A stretch of DNA of 64,000 bases from assembly GCA_963844635.1 (NCBI GenBank), contig CAWJPD010000003.1, positions 744,001-808,000 on the forward strand, given 5' to 3'. Both the position numbers and the translations under genes were made by a program. This DNA is from JAJPKK01 sp963844635 (GTDB taxonomy: Bacteria > Pseudomonadota > Alphaproteobacteria > Rhizobiales > Xanthobacteraceae). The notes under the pieces are model-generated. The model saw nothing but the letters and a program-made list of their open reading frames with translations. It searched no databases and was not told the origin of the DNA. Shown here piece by piece: positions 23,202-33,399 of the stretch (the first letter of the stretch is position 1; each line of letters begins with the position of its first letter).

Positions 23202-23426
23202 TGCCTGCTCTCCCTGTTTGCCTGTTCAGTATTCCGCGCTGTGTTTGCCGCGCTCCGTCACTATACGATTTACGCAGGCAGCAATACAATCTGTTTGCGG
23301 CCACCCCTTCCACACTTCGTGAGTGCTGACCACGCGTGCCATGGCCTCTATTCACCGATTGGCGGAGTTGAAGGCACAAGGGCGGTCCGGTTGATTGGCT
23401 GTGATGTCCACGTCGCGGCGCCATCT
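23202..23426. other. Intergenic region upstream of the VOC gene
   Basis: Likely promoter region of the minus-strand VOC gene. AT-richer near 23260-23300; no confident motif or gene. Confidence 0.3.
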
Positions 23427-23547
23427 AGAGCGGGATGCGTTCAGCTTGAATTGCTCCCGCTCGGTTTCGCGGACTGCGATCGACGACGGATGCGGGTGAG
23501 TTGCGCATGATCTTGTCCGCAAAGTCCGTAACTTTACGGGACCGTGC
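23427..23547 (+). repeat. R1 two-hairpin repeat, long form
   Basis: Module A agagcgggatgcgttcagc, a spacer with atcgacgacggatgcg, then module B gcgcatgatcttgtccgcaa to gggaccgtgc. TA lies just before the left end (tctagagc) and just after the right end (gcctaatgg). It abuts the stop of the membrane-protein gene ending at 23548. Confidence 0.8.
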
Positions 23548-24057
23548 CTAATGGAAAAATGGGGGCCGGAACCAGGTGAGCAGCCGGCCGCAGATCAGCA
23601 CGCCGATCCACGCTGTAAGCGACGTACCGGCAATGAGCCGTACACGGAACGAAGCGCTATCATTCGGTCCGAGTGTCTTCATTTCGCCGAACGCGCTCGA
23701 TCCATAGAAGAACAGGATGTTGGCGCCGGCGATCGCCATGAACAGCGCCTTGAAGCGGAACGAGTTGTTATAGAAATACTGATCCGGGTGACCGGAAAAG
23801 AACATGATGCCGGTGATGACGTTCAGCAAATACCCGGCAACGCCCCACGGTACGAGCTTGTGAAGGGTCCGCGGCGGGATGCCTTTGGCGAGGCCGAGCA
23901 CCCGCAAATCGAACAGGCCAACTGTCCCAAGCAGCAGGGTCAATCCGAAATAGTGAAGGATTTCGCAGGTCGGCCAGACATACGGTTCGTAGCTGTAAAC
24001 GAAATTATGCACGAAGGTGCTGCGAACGAATGCTTCCCACGGCGCAATTTCGTCCAT
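23548..24057 (-). CDS. Polytopic membrane protein, paralogue A
   Basis: 169 residues with about four to five hydrophobic segments: EILHYFGLTLLLGTVGLF, GVAGYLLNVITGIMFF, FKALFMAIAGANILFFYG and LTAWIGVLICGRLLTW. It aligns with the next gene (also 169 residues): shared FV-ST near the N-terminus, an LH in the first helix, DLRxLG after it, TGI in the third segment, a K before the fourth and GRLL near the end. It resembles the DUF6644-like membrane proteins, though that assignment is from memory. The shared in-membrane histidine could bind heme, which is speculative. Likely cotranscribed with paralogue B, 24 bases away. Confidence 0.75.
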   Translation of the reverse strand: MDEIAPWEAFVRSTFVHNFVYSYEPYVWPTCEILHYFGLTLLLGTVGLFDLRVLGLAKGIPPRTLHKLVPWGVAGYLLNVITGIMFFSGHPDQYFYNNSFRFKALFMAIAGANILFFYGSSAFGEMKTLGPNDSASFRVRLIAGTSLTAWIGVLICGRLLTWFRPPFFH

Positions 24058-24081
24058 GATTTTCTCCCGATCCGTTCCGCG

Positions 24082-24591
24082 TCAATGTACCGCCGGCACG
24101 CCGAACAGCTCCCATTTCTGCGTATATTCGAGGAGGCGACCGGCGATGATGAGCATCACCCAGGCGGCGATCGAGGCCGATGCCAACATCCTGGTTTTCG
24201 CACCCAGCGCCTTCGGATCGATGGCCGGCATCCGGAACAATTCGGTCCCGATCCGAACGAGAAGGTAGAGCGCCAGCACCAGCAGGGTGAGCTTGACATA
24301 GAAGATGGGATTGGTGAGCTGCTTGGTCGGATAGCCGATCACCAGCAGAATGCCAGTCGTGATATTGACCGCGAGCGCGAGCCACATCAGCGGGAACAAG
24401 CGCGCCATCACGTTCAGCGGCACCGCCGAAGCAAAGCCAAGGATGCGCAGATCGATTGCGGTGCTGGTGCCGGCGAGAAATCCCATGCCGATCGTATGCA
24501 ATGTGATGATCGTCGGAAAGGCGAGCATTGAATTGCCGCGAATCCACATGCTGAGATCGGTGCTTTCGACAAAGGCCAGGAACGAGTTCAT
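24082..24591 (-). CDS. Polytopic membrane protein, paralogue B
   Basis: 169 residues from ATG 24591 (MNSFLAFVESTDLSMW); an in-frame start at 24702 would add 37 unconserved residues. Helices around TIITLHTIGMGFLAGTS, FPLMWLALAVNITTGILLV, VKLTLLVLALYLLV and ASASIAAWVMLIIAGRLL. It shares length and motif order with paralogue A (LH, DLRxLG, TGI, GRLL), so the pair arose by duplication and may form a heterodimer. No known function. Confidence 0.75.
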   Translation of the reverse strand: MNSFLAFVESTDLSMWIRGNSMLAFPTIITLHTIGMGFLAGTSTAIDLRILGFASAVPLNVMARLFPLMWLALAVNITTGILLVIGYPTKQLTNPIFYVKLTLLVLALYLLVRIGTELFRMPAIDPKALGAKTRMLASASIAAWVMLIIAGRLLEYTQKWELFGVPAVH

Positions 24592-24778
24592 CGTCCGCTC
24601 CTCGGGAATGGCAGACGCCAAGCACCAGCCGGGCAGGGCGCGACCAAGCCCGTTCAGCTTAGTCGGTAAAGGCCGCCATGCCCAGACCGATACCGGGTTC
24701 ACCGCCAGGTCGCGCGCCGAATCGCCACAAACGCTTACGTGTCGGCACCCGGTTGATCAACGCAGTCTCGGAGAGGCA

Positions 24779-24846
24779 GGGTGTGCAAAATCGTCGTAAA
24801 TATACTGCAAAGTGGCACGGCACCGAGGCGATTTTGCGCACGCCGT
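24779..24846 (+). repeat. R2 palindromic repeat, short copy
   Basis: gggtgtgcaaaatcg at the left and cgattttgcgcacgcc at the right form the same terminal inverted repeat as the long R2 copies, around a different 35-base core. Confidence 0.65.
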
Positions 24847-24980
24847 TGGCCCTTCGGATCGACTGCCGAAGCGCGCCGCCTATCTCGGCCAGATTACTGC
24901 CCAGTCGGCCGGTCGCAGTTCGTTCTTCACATAGTCATAGAAACTGCCGTACGGCCAAATACCCAGCATTCCATTTTTCG

Positions 24981-25090
24981 CGCCGATATCGCGACATCAT
25001 CGGACGGTGATAGTTGGACCGCGTGCGCAAAATCGCTTTGACGCGGTGCCCAGGATTGCGATGTTTCGCAGGCGATTTTGCACACCCTAC
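24981..25090 (-). repeat. R2 palindromic repeat, copy 2 (inverted)
   Basis: Reads cgccgatatcgcgacatcat, then gtgcgcaaaatcgc, and ends gcgattttgcacaccctac: the reverse complement of the copy at 21479-21598, with a diverged core. The two inverted copies bracket a four-gene module. Confidence 0.75.
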
Positions 25091-25135
25091 GAGGCTGAAA
25101 ATCCATAAACGCTCGCATATCGGCCGCCCTCTTTG

Positions 25136-25858
25136 TCAATGCCGCCCGCCCGCGAGATAGGCTTCACGCACCTCCGGGCGGGCGAGCAACTCCTTTCCCG
25201 TACCGGCAAGTGAAATCGCCCCGTTGACCAGGACATATCCGCGATCGGCAAGTTTCAGGGCCTGGTAGGCGTTCTGCTCGACCAGGAACACGGTGAGGCC
25301 ATCGCGGCTGTTGAGGGCACGAATAGCCTCGAAGATCTGGCGTGCGATCAGCGGAGCGAGGCCGAGCGATGGCTCGTCGAGCAGCAATAGTTTTGGCCAA
25401 CTCATCAGCGCGCGGGCGATCGCCAGCATCTGCTGCTCACCGCCGGACAGGGTGCCGCCGCGCTGCGGCAGCCGCTCGGCAAGGCGAGGAAACAGTGCAA
25501 GGACCCGCTCGATGTCGGCGGTGCCGCTGCCGGCGCCCGCCGCGACCGCGCCCATCTGCAGATTCTCCTCGACCGTCATGCGGGCAAAGATGCGCCGGCC
25601 TTCCGGTGCCTGTGCAATGCTCAAACGGGCGATTTGATGGGTCGGCATCCGCGTGATGTCCCGCCCGGCAAAGCTGATGGTGCCTTCGCGCGCCCGCGGA
25701 TTGCCGAAGATCGTCATCATCAGCGTGGATTTGCCCGCGCCGTTGGCGCCGATCAGCGTGACGATCTCGCCGTCATGAACGTCAAGATCGATGCCTTTCA
25801 AGGCGATGATGCTGCCGTAGTAGGCCTTGACTCCGCGCACCTGCAGCAGCGCCGTCAC
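25136..25858 (-). CDS. livF: Branched-chain amino-acid-type ABC transporter ATPase LivF
   Basis: 240 residues. Walker A GANGAGKSTLMM, signature LSGGEQQMLAIARAL, Walker B LLLLDEPSLGLAPL, H-loop FLVEQNA, all as in LivF. Energises uptake with LivG. The ATG overlaps the livG stop (ATGA). Rhizobial Liv-type importers take amino acids but also aromatic or other carboxylic acids, so the substrate is open. Confidence 0.93.
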   Translation of the reverse strand: MTALLQVRGVKAYYGSIIALKGIDLDVHDGEIVTLIGANGAGKSTLMMTIFGNPRAREGTISFAGRDITRMPTHQIARLSIAQAPEGRRIFARMTVEENLQMGAVAAGAGSGTADIERVLALFPRLAERLPQRGGTLSGGEQQMLAIARALMSWPKLLLLDEPSLGLAPLIARQIFEAIRALNSRDGLTVFLVEQNAYQALKLADRGYVLVNGAISLAGTGKELLARPEVREAYLAGGRH

Positions 25859-26754
25859 AGGCCAGCCTCCGCCGCCGCTGCTTCCACCTCCTCGTCCTTG
25901 GTGCCGAGATACGCCGCGATCACGCGCGCATCCTGCGCGACCTCGGACGGCGTGCCTTCGGCGATCTTGACGCCGTGGTCGAGCACGACGATGCGGTCGG
26001 AAATTTTCATCACCACCGTCATGTCGTGCTCGATCAGCAGCACCGAGGTGCCATGTTCGGCGCGGATTGCGAGGATCAGCGTGTTGAGATCAGCGCTTTC
26101 CCGTGGGTTGAGGCCGGCCGCCGGCTCATCGAGGCAGAGCAGCACCGGGTCCGTGCACATGGCGCGCGCGATTTCGAGGCGGCGCTGTGCGCCATAAGGC
26201 AGTTCGCCGGCCGGATGATCGGCGCGCTCGACAAGCCCGATGCGGGCGAGCCAATGCAGCGCGGTATCGATCGCTTCACGCTCGGCGGTGCCGTAGCTGC
26301 CGACGCCGAACAGGCCGAGCGCGGTGAAGCCCGACGCTCGCATCAGCTTGTTGTGCTGAGCCACGAGCATATTTTCCAGTACCGTCATGCCGGGAAACAG
26401 GCGAATGTTCTGGAAGGTACGCGCCACCAGGGCGCGCTGCGCCACGCGGTACTCCGGCATTCGCTCCAGCAGGAACAGCGCACCATCCCCTTGCGTGAGA
26501 TGGCGCGCGTCGCGCGCGGTAAGCGCGTCGAGCGCCTCCCAGGGCGGCTGATCCCCATGACCGAGCGCAATGCGTCCGGCACTCGGCTTGTAGAACCCGG
26601 TGATGCAGTTGAACACCGTGGTCTTTCCGGCGCCGTTCGGTCCAATCAGGGCGGCGATGTCGCCGCGCCGCGTCGTGAACGAGAGGTCGTTCACGGCAGT
26701 CAGGCCGCCGAACCGCATTGTCAGATGGTCGACCTTGAGGAGCGGTGCGGTCAT
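25855..26754 (-). CDS. livG: Branched-chain amino-acid-type ABC transporter ATPase LivG
   Basis: 299 residues. Walker A GPNGAGKTTVF, signature ELPYGAQRRLEIARAM, Walker B LLCLDEPAAGLNPRES, H-loop VLLIEHDMTVV. An insert of about 30 residues after the first strands (LGHGDQPPWEALDALTARD) is longer than in E. coli LivG but known in rhizobial members. The start overlaps the livM stop by four bases. Confidence 0.93.
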   Translation of the reverse strand: MTAPLLKVDHLTMRFGGLTAVNDLSFTTRRGDIAALIGPNGAGKTTVFNCITGFYKPSAGRIALGHGDQPPWEALDALTARDARHLTQGDGALFLLERMPEYRVAQRALVARTFQNIRLFPGMTVLENMLVAQHNKLMRASGFTALGLFGVGSYGTAEREAIDTALHWLARIGLVERADHPAGELPYGAQRRLEIARAMCTDPVLLCLDEPAAGLNPRESADLNTLILAIRAEHGTSVLLIEHDMTVVMKISDRIVVLDHGVKIAEGTPSEVAQDARVIAAYLGTKDEEVEAAAAEAGL

Positions 26755-28128
26755 GCATGGCCTTCTTTGGCGCGCACTCCTGGCATCGCTTTTGACGCGT
26801 TGAGATGCACCGAAGCGGCGCGCGTCGCGACGAGGCCGCGCGGCCGCAACACCATCACGAGCACCATCGCGAAGCCGAACAGCAGCATGCGATATTGAGT
26901 CGGATCGAATTCGGAGCCGAACAGCTGTTTGAGAACGTCGAGTTCGCGTAGCGCCTCGGTGCCGCCGATCAGGGCGACGGCGGCAATGGCGGTGCCAATC
27001 GAGCTCCCCATGCCGCCGAGCACAACGATCGCGAGGATGGTTGCCGACTCCATGAAGGTGAAGGAGTTAGGCGAGATGAAACCCTGGCGAGCCGCGAAGA
27101 ACGCACCTCCGACGCCTCCGATCGCGGCGCCGATCGCAAACGCGGTCAGCTTGGTGTTGGTGGTATTGATGCCGAGAGAGCGGCATGCGATCTCGTCCTC
27201 GCGCAGCGCTTCCCATGCGCGTCCGATCGGAAGTCGGCGCAACCGAATTCGTCATTGCCGCCGCGAGGAGGACCAGGGCAAGAATGATGTAGTAAAGAAA
27301 GATGGTGCGATGAATTGGGGTGAACTCCAGTCCGAAGGTCGCGGCAAAACCCGCATCGGACGCATTGAACGGAACGCCGAAAAAGGTCGGGCGCGGAATC
27401 GAGGCGATGCCGGCATAGCCGTTGGTGACCGGCACCCAGTTGATCAGCACGAGTCGCACGATCTCGCCAAAGGCCAGTGTCACGATGGCGAGATAGTCGC
27501 CGCGCAGCCGCAGCACCGGCAAGCCGAGCACAAGCCCGCCGATTGCTGCCAGAATGCCCGCAAACGGGAGCAGCATGAAGAACGACAATCCGAATTGCTG
27601 GGCCAGCAGCGCATAGGCGTAGGCGCCGATGGCGTAAAAAGCCGCATAACCGAGCACCAGGAGACCTGCCAGTCCGACGACGATATTGAGGCCAAGGCCG
27701 AGCATCACGTAGATCAGGATCTGGATGCCGAAATTGTCGACCCATTTCAGCGCGCCGCCCGGGCCCGCGAGCCACAGCGCGGCAAGCGGATAGGCGAGCA
27801 CGAGCAGAATTGTCGCGCTGCCGAGGCCTCGGATCAAGCCAGATCCGGCATTATCCTTTGCAACGCGTCGCACCGCGCGCTCGCGGCGCCGCACCTGCCA
27901 CGGTGCAAGCACGAGATTGTAGAAAAGCCGCCCTGCCGCGACGAGCGCCACCAAGGCGGCGAGCAGGGGAAATCGCGTTTCCAATACGAGCTCGTTTCGG
28001 ATGTCCTGGACTGCGTGCAGGCCAACGAGCGGCAACAGGATCGCGAGCGCGATCAGAGCAGCAGCGCCCGCGTCCATGAACGCATGGGCGATCACGTTTT
28101 TCGCCTTGGCATCCGGCATCGGCGTCAT
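26751..28128 (-). CDS. livM: Liv-type ABC transporter permease LivM (one apparent frameshift)
   Basis: Inner-membrane permease. An N-terminal extension (MTPMPDAKAKNVIAHAF and two hydrophobic segments) precedes the permease core: LIYVMLGLGLNIVVGLAGLL, LGYAAFYAIGAYAYAL, VLRLRGDYLAIVTLAFGEI. The EAA-like loop GRAWEALREDEIACRSLGIN and the last helices are in another frame; the join is at about 27240. About 458 residues. Only one base is needed to restore the frame, and the last residues overlap livG, so function is likely intact. Confidence 0.9.
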
Positions 28129-28173
28129 GCCGCCCTGGAGAGGAGAAAGCGTGAGTGCTTGCGCATCGCCGCG

Positions 28174-29091
<918 letters not shown>

Positions 29092-29656
29092 GTTTGCGCC
29101 GTCTGCCAATCGCCGTGATGTATCCGGCGGTCGCTATTTCCGACCGCCGCTACCGTCGAATCCATAAGGACCCGCGGGCGATCGGGCGTCAAGGCAACGA
29201 CGGCCGAACGACACTCCCCTTGTGAACTCGAGGCTGCCCGCGCACGGCGGCGCGCTCAGGACGTCAGCCCTCATGTCCGGAATCACAGAACAATGATCCA
29301 TCGCGTGCTGCCCTCCCGCTCACCCTCTCCCCCTCCCGCCCGGGCGCAACGAGCGAATCTCAAAGCCTTGGCGGCGGGGAAGAGGGAAGGGGGGCACACG
29401 CGATCGCGGGTGCTTCCGAGGGTGAGCGGATGGGTACGCACTTGAATCACTGCTCTCTGAAAGTCGGTACTAGCCGCTTCGAAAAGTAGCAGCAATCGAC
29501 CGCACCCGTGACGCGCCGACACATTCGATGCGCTGGCGACCGCAAAATGTGCTACAGGGCGGGATGTCAAATCATGCTGAACGGTTGGGCCGGGCTTCGT
29601 TCCGCGCCGGCATGCGATTCGTGCACCGTGCGCAATAAAATCCAGGGAGGCCGCTG
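29092..29656. other. Divergent region between livH and the hydrolase
   Basis: Holds the R4 repeat copy at 29311-29436. The parts on either side should contain the livH and hydrolase promoters, which could not be placed. No gene seen. Confidence 0.4.
29311..29436. repeat. Dispersed intergenic repeat, family R4, copy 2
   Basis: Diverged copy of 8941-9088. It shares the central block gggcgcaacgagcgaatctc then aaagccttggcgg, with ends ccgctcaccctc and gagggtgagcgg forming an inverted repeat. Confidence 0.7.
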
Positions 29657-30514
29657 ATGATGGATCCAGTGAGACGCAACGTGCTCGCGACCGGCGCCGC
29701 GGCAACGGCATTGGCTGCCGCGCCGCGCGTGTTTGCTCAACAGACCGGGCAAGGAGGAACCATGTCGTTCTATGAAAGAGGCGCCGTGCGTATTCGCTAC
29801 GAGGAGGTCGGTTCCGGCTTTCCTTTGCTGGTGATTGCCGGCGGCGGTTTGAACTCGACGATCGACAATCTCACGCGGGCGCCCTTCAATCCGATGGACG
29901 AGTTCAAGGCCGACTACCGCTGCGTTGCCGCCGACCTGCGCAACGCAACTGACGGGCAATCCACCGGACCGCTCGAAGTCGACCGGCCGTGGGACGCGTA
30001 CACCGACGATCATCTCGGCCTGATGGACCATCTGGGCGTCGACAAGTTCATGGTGCTGGGCTTCTGCATCGGCGGCCCGTTCATCTGGAACCTGATTAAG
30101 CGGGCGCCTGATCGTGTGGTCGCCGGCGTGCTGGCTCAACCCGTCGGCTCCCGTCCGGAGATGCGCGACCTTTTTTACGATGGCGGCATGAAGAATTGGG
30201 GACCGGCGCTGGTTGCGCGACGGCCCGAGGTCAAGATGGAGACGGTGGACAAGTTCCTCACCAAAATGTTCCGCACCGACGCCGATTTCGTGTTCACCGT
30301 GACACGCGACTTCGTGCGGAATTGTCACACGCCGGTGCTGATCATGCCGGATGACATCCCGCCGCATCCCTACGCAGTCGCGATGGAAAGCGCGATGCTG
30401 GCGCCGAATTCGGAACTGAGCATGTATCCGTGGAAGGAGCCGAAAGAGCGTATCCCGATCGCCGTGCGCCAAGTGCATTCGTTCCTGAAGGCACACCGGC
30501 CCGTCTCGGTTTAG
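29657..30514 (+). CDS. Exported alpha/beta hydrolase with Cys nucleophile
   Basis: 285 residues with a Tat-like signal (RRNVLATGAAATALAAA, RVFAQ) after MMDPV. Alpha/beta-hydrolase fold: oxyanion region VIAGGGLNS, nucleophile elbow LGFCIGGPF, acid LIMPDDIPP and base RQVHSF. The elbow has Cys where most family members have Ser, as in dienelactone hydrolase. A GGGAGG lies before ATG 29657. It is the first plus-strand gene divergent from the liv operon and upstream of the HpaB/HpaC genes. Substrate unknown; an ester or lactone is plausible. Confidence 0.85.
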   Translation: MMDPVRRNVLATGAAATALAAAPRVFAQQTGQGGTMSFYERGAVRIRYEEVGSGFPLLVIAGGGLNSTIDNLTRAPFNPMDEFKADYRCVAADLRNATDGQSTGPLEVDRPWDAYTDDHLGLMDHLGVDKFMVLGFCIGGPFIWNLIKRAPDRVVAGVLAQPVGSRPEMRDLFYDGGMKNWGPALVARRPEVKMETVDKFLTKMFRTDADFVFTVTRDFVRNCHTPVLIMPDDIPPHPYAVAMESAMLAPNSELSMYPWKEPKERIPIAVRQVHSFLKAHRPVSV

Positions 30515-30524
30515 ATCAGGGATA

Positions 30525-30836
30525 GAACTGTAGCCTGGATTGAGCGCCATCCGCGGCCGGTCTTTCGGATTGCCGTGGCGCTGGCGCGAAATCCAGGATC
30601 GGGAGGGGTAGCCAGGGTTTCGTCTTCCACAACGGCTTTGAAGCATCATTCCCGGATTTCGCGCCGGCGCCGATCTTGTAACGGCGCTGGTCGCAAACGG
30701 CTCGCAATCCAGGCTACGCGCCTGTAGCCCGGATCGCGCGTTCGCCGTGACCGCACTTGAGCTGCGAGGCGCTGCGCGATCCCGGATAACCCGTATCGTG
30801 GGTCCCGGGTCTCGCTTCGCTCATCCGGGCTTCGAA
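30525..30836. repeat. Mosaic of short dispersed repeats (R3)
   Basis: Tandem pieces of the gtagcctggat / gtagcccggat type repeat common between genes in this group: gtagcctggattgagcgcc at 30531, its inverse aatccaggctacgc near 30707, gtagcccggatcgcgcgtt at 30726, and gggtctcgcttcgctcatcc ending in gggctt near 30835. This 475-base gap to the HpaB gene has no coding sequence. Confidence 0.6.
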
Positions 30837-30989
30837 CGTTTACGGCGGCGTTGCCAACTGTTTTGTTCCAGCAATCCCCGATTTTGTTCCTTTCGCTGGT
30901 TCCGGCGCGGGGCCATGTATCCATCAAAGCACTGAAATCGGGGGTTGCCGGCAGATATCCGGCGGCCTTTCGCGCCACGGGAGCTTGCG

Positions 30990-32570
30990 ATGACCAGAAC
31001 CCGTTCCGAGGACTACATCGGCGCGGCCAACCGGCCATTCACGGGAGCGGAGTTTCTGGAGAGTTTGCGCGACGGCCGCGAGGTCTACATCTACGGCGAA
31101 CGGGTCGCCGACGTTACTACGCACCCGGCGTTCCGCAATGCCGCACGTACGTTGGCCCGCCTCTATGACGCCCTGCACGATCCCGCGACCAGGGACGTAC
31201 TGACCTGTCCGACCGACACTGGAAACGGCGGTTTTACACACCGGTTTTTCCGGGTGGCGCATTCGCGCGAAGATTTGATCGGCCAGCGCGAAGCTATCGC
31301 CGCGTGGGCGCGCATGACCTATGGCTGGATGGGGCGCACGCCCGATTACAAAGCCTCGCTGATGAACACGCTTGGCGCCAATCACGCCTTTTACGACAAG
31401 TTTGCCGCCAATGCACAGAACTGGCATCGCCGCGCGCAGAACCACGTCCTGTTCATGAATCACGCCATCGTCAACCCGCCGGTCGATCGCGCCAAGGCCG
31501 CGGACCAGGTCAAGGATGTTTTCATCACGATCCAGAAGGAGACCGATGCCGGCATTATCGTCAGCGGCGCCAAGGTGGTGGCGACCTCCTCGGCGCTGAC
31601 GCATTACAACTTCCTCGGTCAGAACGCCGCGATGCCGATCAACGATTCCGATCTTGCCGTCATGTTCATCGCACCGATGAACGCGCCGGGGGTCAAGCTG
31701 TTCTGCCGCGCGTCCTACGAGATGATGGCGAGTGTGCTCGGCACGCCGTTTGATTACCCGCTGTCGTCACGCTTCGACGAGAATGACGCGATCTTCGTGT
31801 TCGACAATGTGCTGATCCCCTGGGAGGACGTGCTGCTTCATCGCGACATTGAGAAGATCAAGGTTTTCTATCCGCGCTCTGGTTTCCTGAATGGTTATCA
31901 GTTCCAGGGCTGCACCCGTCTCGCAGTGAAGCTCGACTTTATGGTTGGCATCATTGCCAAGGCGCTGCATGCGACCGGGGCCGACGAATTCCGCGGCAAC
32001 CAGGCGATGCTCGGCGAAATCATCGCGTGGCGAAACCTCTTTTGGGCGATCTCGGACGCGATGGCGATGAATCCGGTGCCGTGGGTCGGCGACACCGTTC
32101 TGCCCAATGCGCAGTCCGGTGCGAGCTATCGCGTCTTCGCCGGCGATGCCTACGGGCGCGTCAAGGAGATCGTGGAAAAAATCGTTGCCTCGGCGCTCAT
32201 CTATCTGCCGTCTTCGGCCAGGGACTTTGGCAATCCCGATATCGACAAGTATCTCGCAAGGTATGTGCGCGGCTCTCATGGCATCGATTATCGCGAGCGC
32301 ATCAAGATCATGAAACTGTTGTGGGACGCAGTAGGCACCGAATTCGGCGGCCGTCACGAACTTTACGAGATGAACTACGCCGGCAATCATGAGGATATTC
32401 GTATCCAGGCGATGTGGAATGCGCGCGGGTCGGGCGCGCTCGACCAGATGATCGCGCTCGCCGAGGACTGCATGGCCGACTATGACGAGCACGGCTGGAA
32501 GGACCCGACCTGGGTCAATCCGGACGATGTGTCCAACTTCGGCCGGCCACGCGCACGCGCCGCGGAGTAA
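30990..32570 (+). CDS. HpaB/PvcC-family flavin-dependent monooxygenase (4-hydroxyphenylacetate 3-hydroxylase type)
   Basis: 526 residues, an acyl-CoA-dehydrogenase-like fold using FADH2 supplied by a reductase to ortho-hydroxylate phenols. Family marks: SLRDGREVYIYGERV, THPAFRNAARTLARLYDALH at the N-terminus, AQNWHRRAQNHVLFMNHAIVNP, LGTPFDYPLSSRFDENDA, and GYQFQGCTRLAVKLDFMVG. The start MTRTRSEDYIGA at 30990 follows GGGAG; an in-frame codon at 30945 is the alternative. The reductase gene follows at 32694. The actual phenolic substrate cannot be read from sequence. Confidence 0.88.
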   Translation: MTRTRSEDYIGAANRPFTGAEFLESLRDGREVYIYGERVADVTTHPAFRNAARTLARLYDALHDPATRDVLTCPTDTGNGGFTHRFFRVAHSREDLIGQREAIAAWARMTYGWMGRTPDYKASLMNTLGANHAFYDKFAANAQNWHRRAQNHVLFMNHAIVNPPVDRAKAADQVKDVFITIQKETDAGIIVSGAKVVATSSALTHYNFLGQNAAMPINDSDLAVMFIAPMNAPGVKLFCRASYEMMASVLGTPFDYPLSSRFDENDAIFVFDNVLIPWEDVLLHRDIEKIKVFYPRSGFLNGYQFQGCTRLAVKLDFMVGIIAKALHATGADEFRGNQAMLGEIIAWRNLFWAISDAMAMNPVPWVGDTVLPNAQSGASYRVFAGDAYGRVKEIVEKIVASALIYLPSSARDFGNPDIDKYLARYVRGSHGIDYRERIKIMKLLWDAVGTEFGGRHELYEMNYAGNHEDIRIQAMWNARGSGALDQMIALAEDCMADYDEHGWKDPTWVNPDDVSNFGRPRARAAE

Positions 32571-32693
32571 GCTTGAGCCGCCGGAGCTCGAAGCTTCGGC
32601 TGGCTTGGCCTCTGCCGAAACGTTGCGCCGGTTTCGTAACCTTGTGAACGGATACCAATTCCTTCCCTTTGGCGTCGTGCATATATTCGGCGG

Positions 32694-33251
32694 ATGAGCT
32701 GGATCGACGAGCAGCGGCCTGATGACGCGATGGCCGGAGCCTTCGAGGCGATCGGACCGGAGCCAGTCGTTACCGTTGCGTCCGCGGTGTTTCGCGAGGC
32801 CATGAGCAGGCTCGGCGCTGCCGTCCATGTCGTGACAACAGCGGGGCCGGCGGGAATGGCTGGGTTCACCGCAACTGCGGTCTGCTCCGTCTCGGATGCG
32901 CCACCGATGCTGCTTGTGTGTCTCAATCGCAGAAGCCAGGGCGGCCCAATCCTGCGCGAAAACAAGGTGTTTTGCGTCAATACCTTGGGCGCGGACGGCG
33001 AGGCGGTGGCCAACCTCTTTGCCGGCCGTACCGGGGTCGCGCGGGCCGAGCGTTTCGCTGGCGGCCCGTGGGTCACGCTCAAGAGTGGGGCACCGGTGCT
33101 CGCCGGCGCGGTCGTCGCCTTCGATTGCCGGGTCGTCGAGATCAAGGCTGTGGCGAGCCACAATGTGATTTTCGGCGCCGTCGCGGATTTGCAACTCGGA
33201 CCCCCCGGTCCCGCCCTCGTCTATCATGACCGCGCCTATAAGCGTGTCTAG
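32694..33251 (+). CDS. HpaC-type flavin reductase
   Basis: 185 residues of the flavin_reduct (DIM6/NTAB) family that supplies reduced flavin to an HpaB-type oxygenase. Typical blocks: FREAMSRLGAAVHVVTTAGP, MAGFTATAVCSVSDAPPMLL, FCVNTLGADGEAVANLFAG, and NVIFGAVADLQLG. The N-terminal 28 residues are a variable leader. Placed 123 bases after the HpaB-type gene on the same strand, so the two probably form a two-component system. Confidence 0.88.
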   Translation: MSWIDEQRPDDAMAGAFEAIGPEPVVTVASAVFREAMSRLGAAVHVVTTAGPAGMAGFTATAVCSVSDAPPMLLVCLNRRSQGGPILRENKVFCVNTLGADGEAVANLFAGRTGVARAERFAGGPWVTLKSGAPVLAGAVVAFDCRVVEIKAVASHNVIFGAVADLQLGPPGPALVYHDRAYKRV

Positions 33252-33399
33252 CGCCACATCGGGCTCCGTGATCGCCTCTCCAGAGGCATGGCCTTGCGGT
33301 GTCCCCCGGCGCCCGGCAAGATGTCCGGGTGTGGTGTCGCCGGTTTTCGCGCGACTTTCCTCGTTCGGCGGCAGAACACGCATTCAGGGGAGGAAACCC

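Larger units (their letters stand above)
24592..25135. other. Gene-free interval holding two R2 repeats
   Basis: Between the membrane pair and livF. R2 copies occupy 24779-24846 and 24981-25090; the remainder (including 24847-24980) shows no gene. Confidence 0.5.

Noticed and set aside
31767..33383. 538-codon minus-strand open frame
   Set aside because: Antisense to the HpaB- and HpaC-type genes; composition typical of a shadow.
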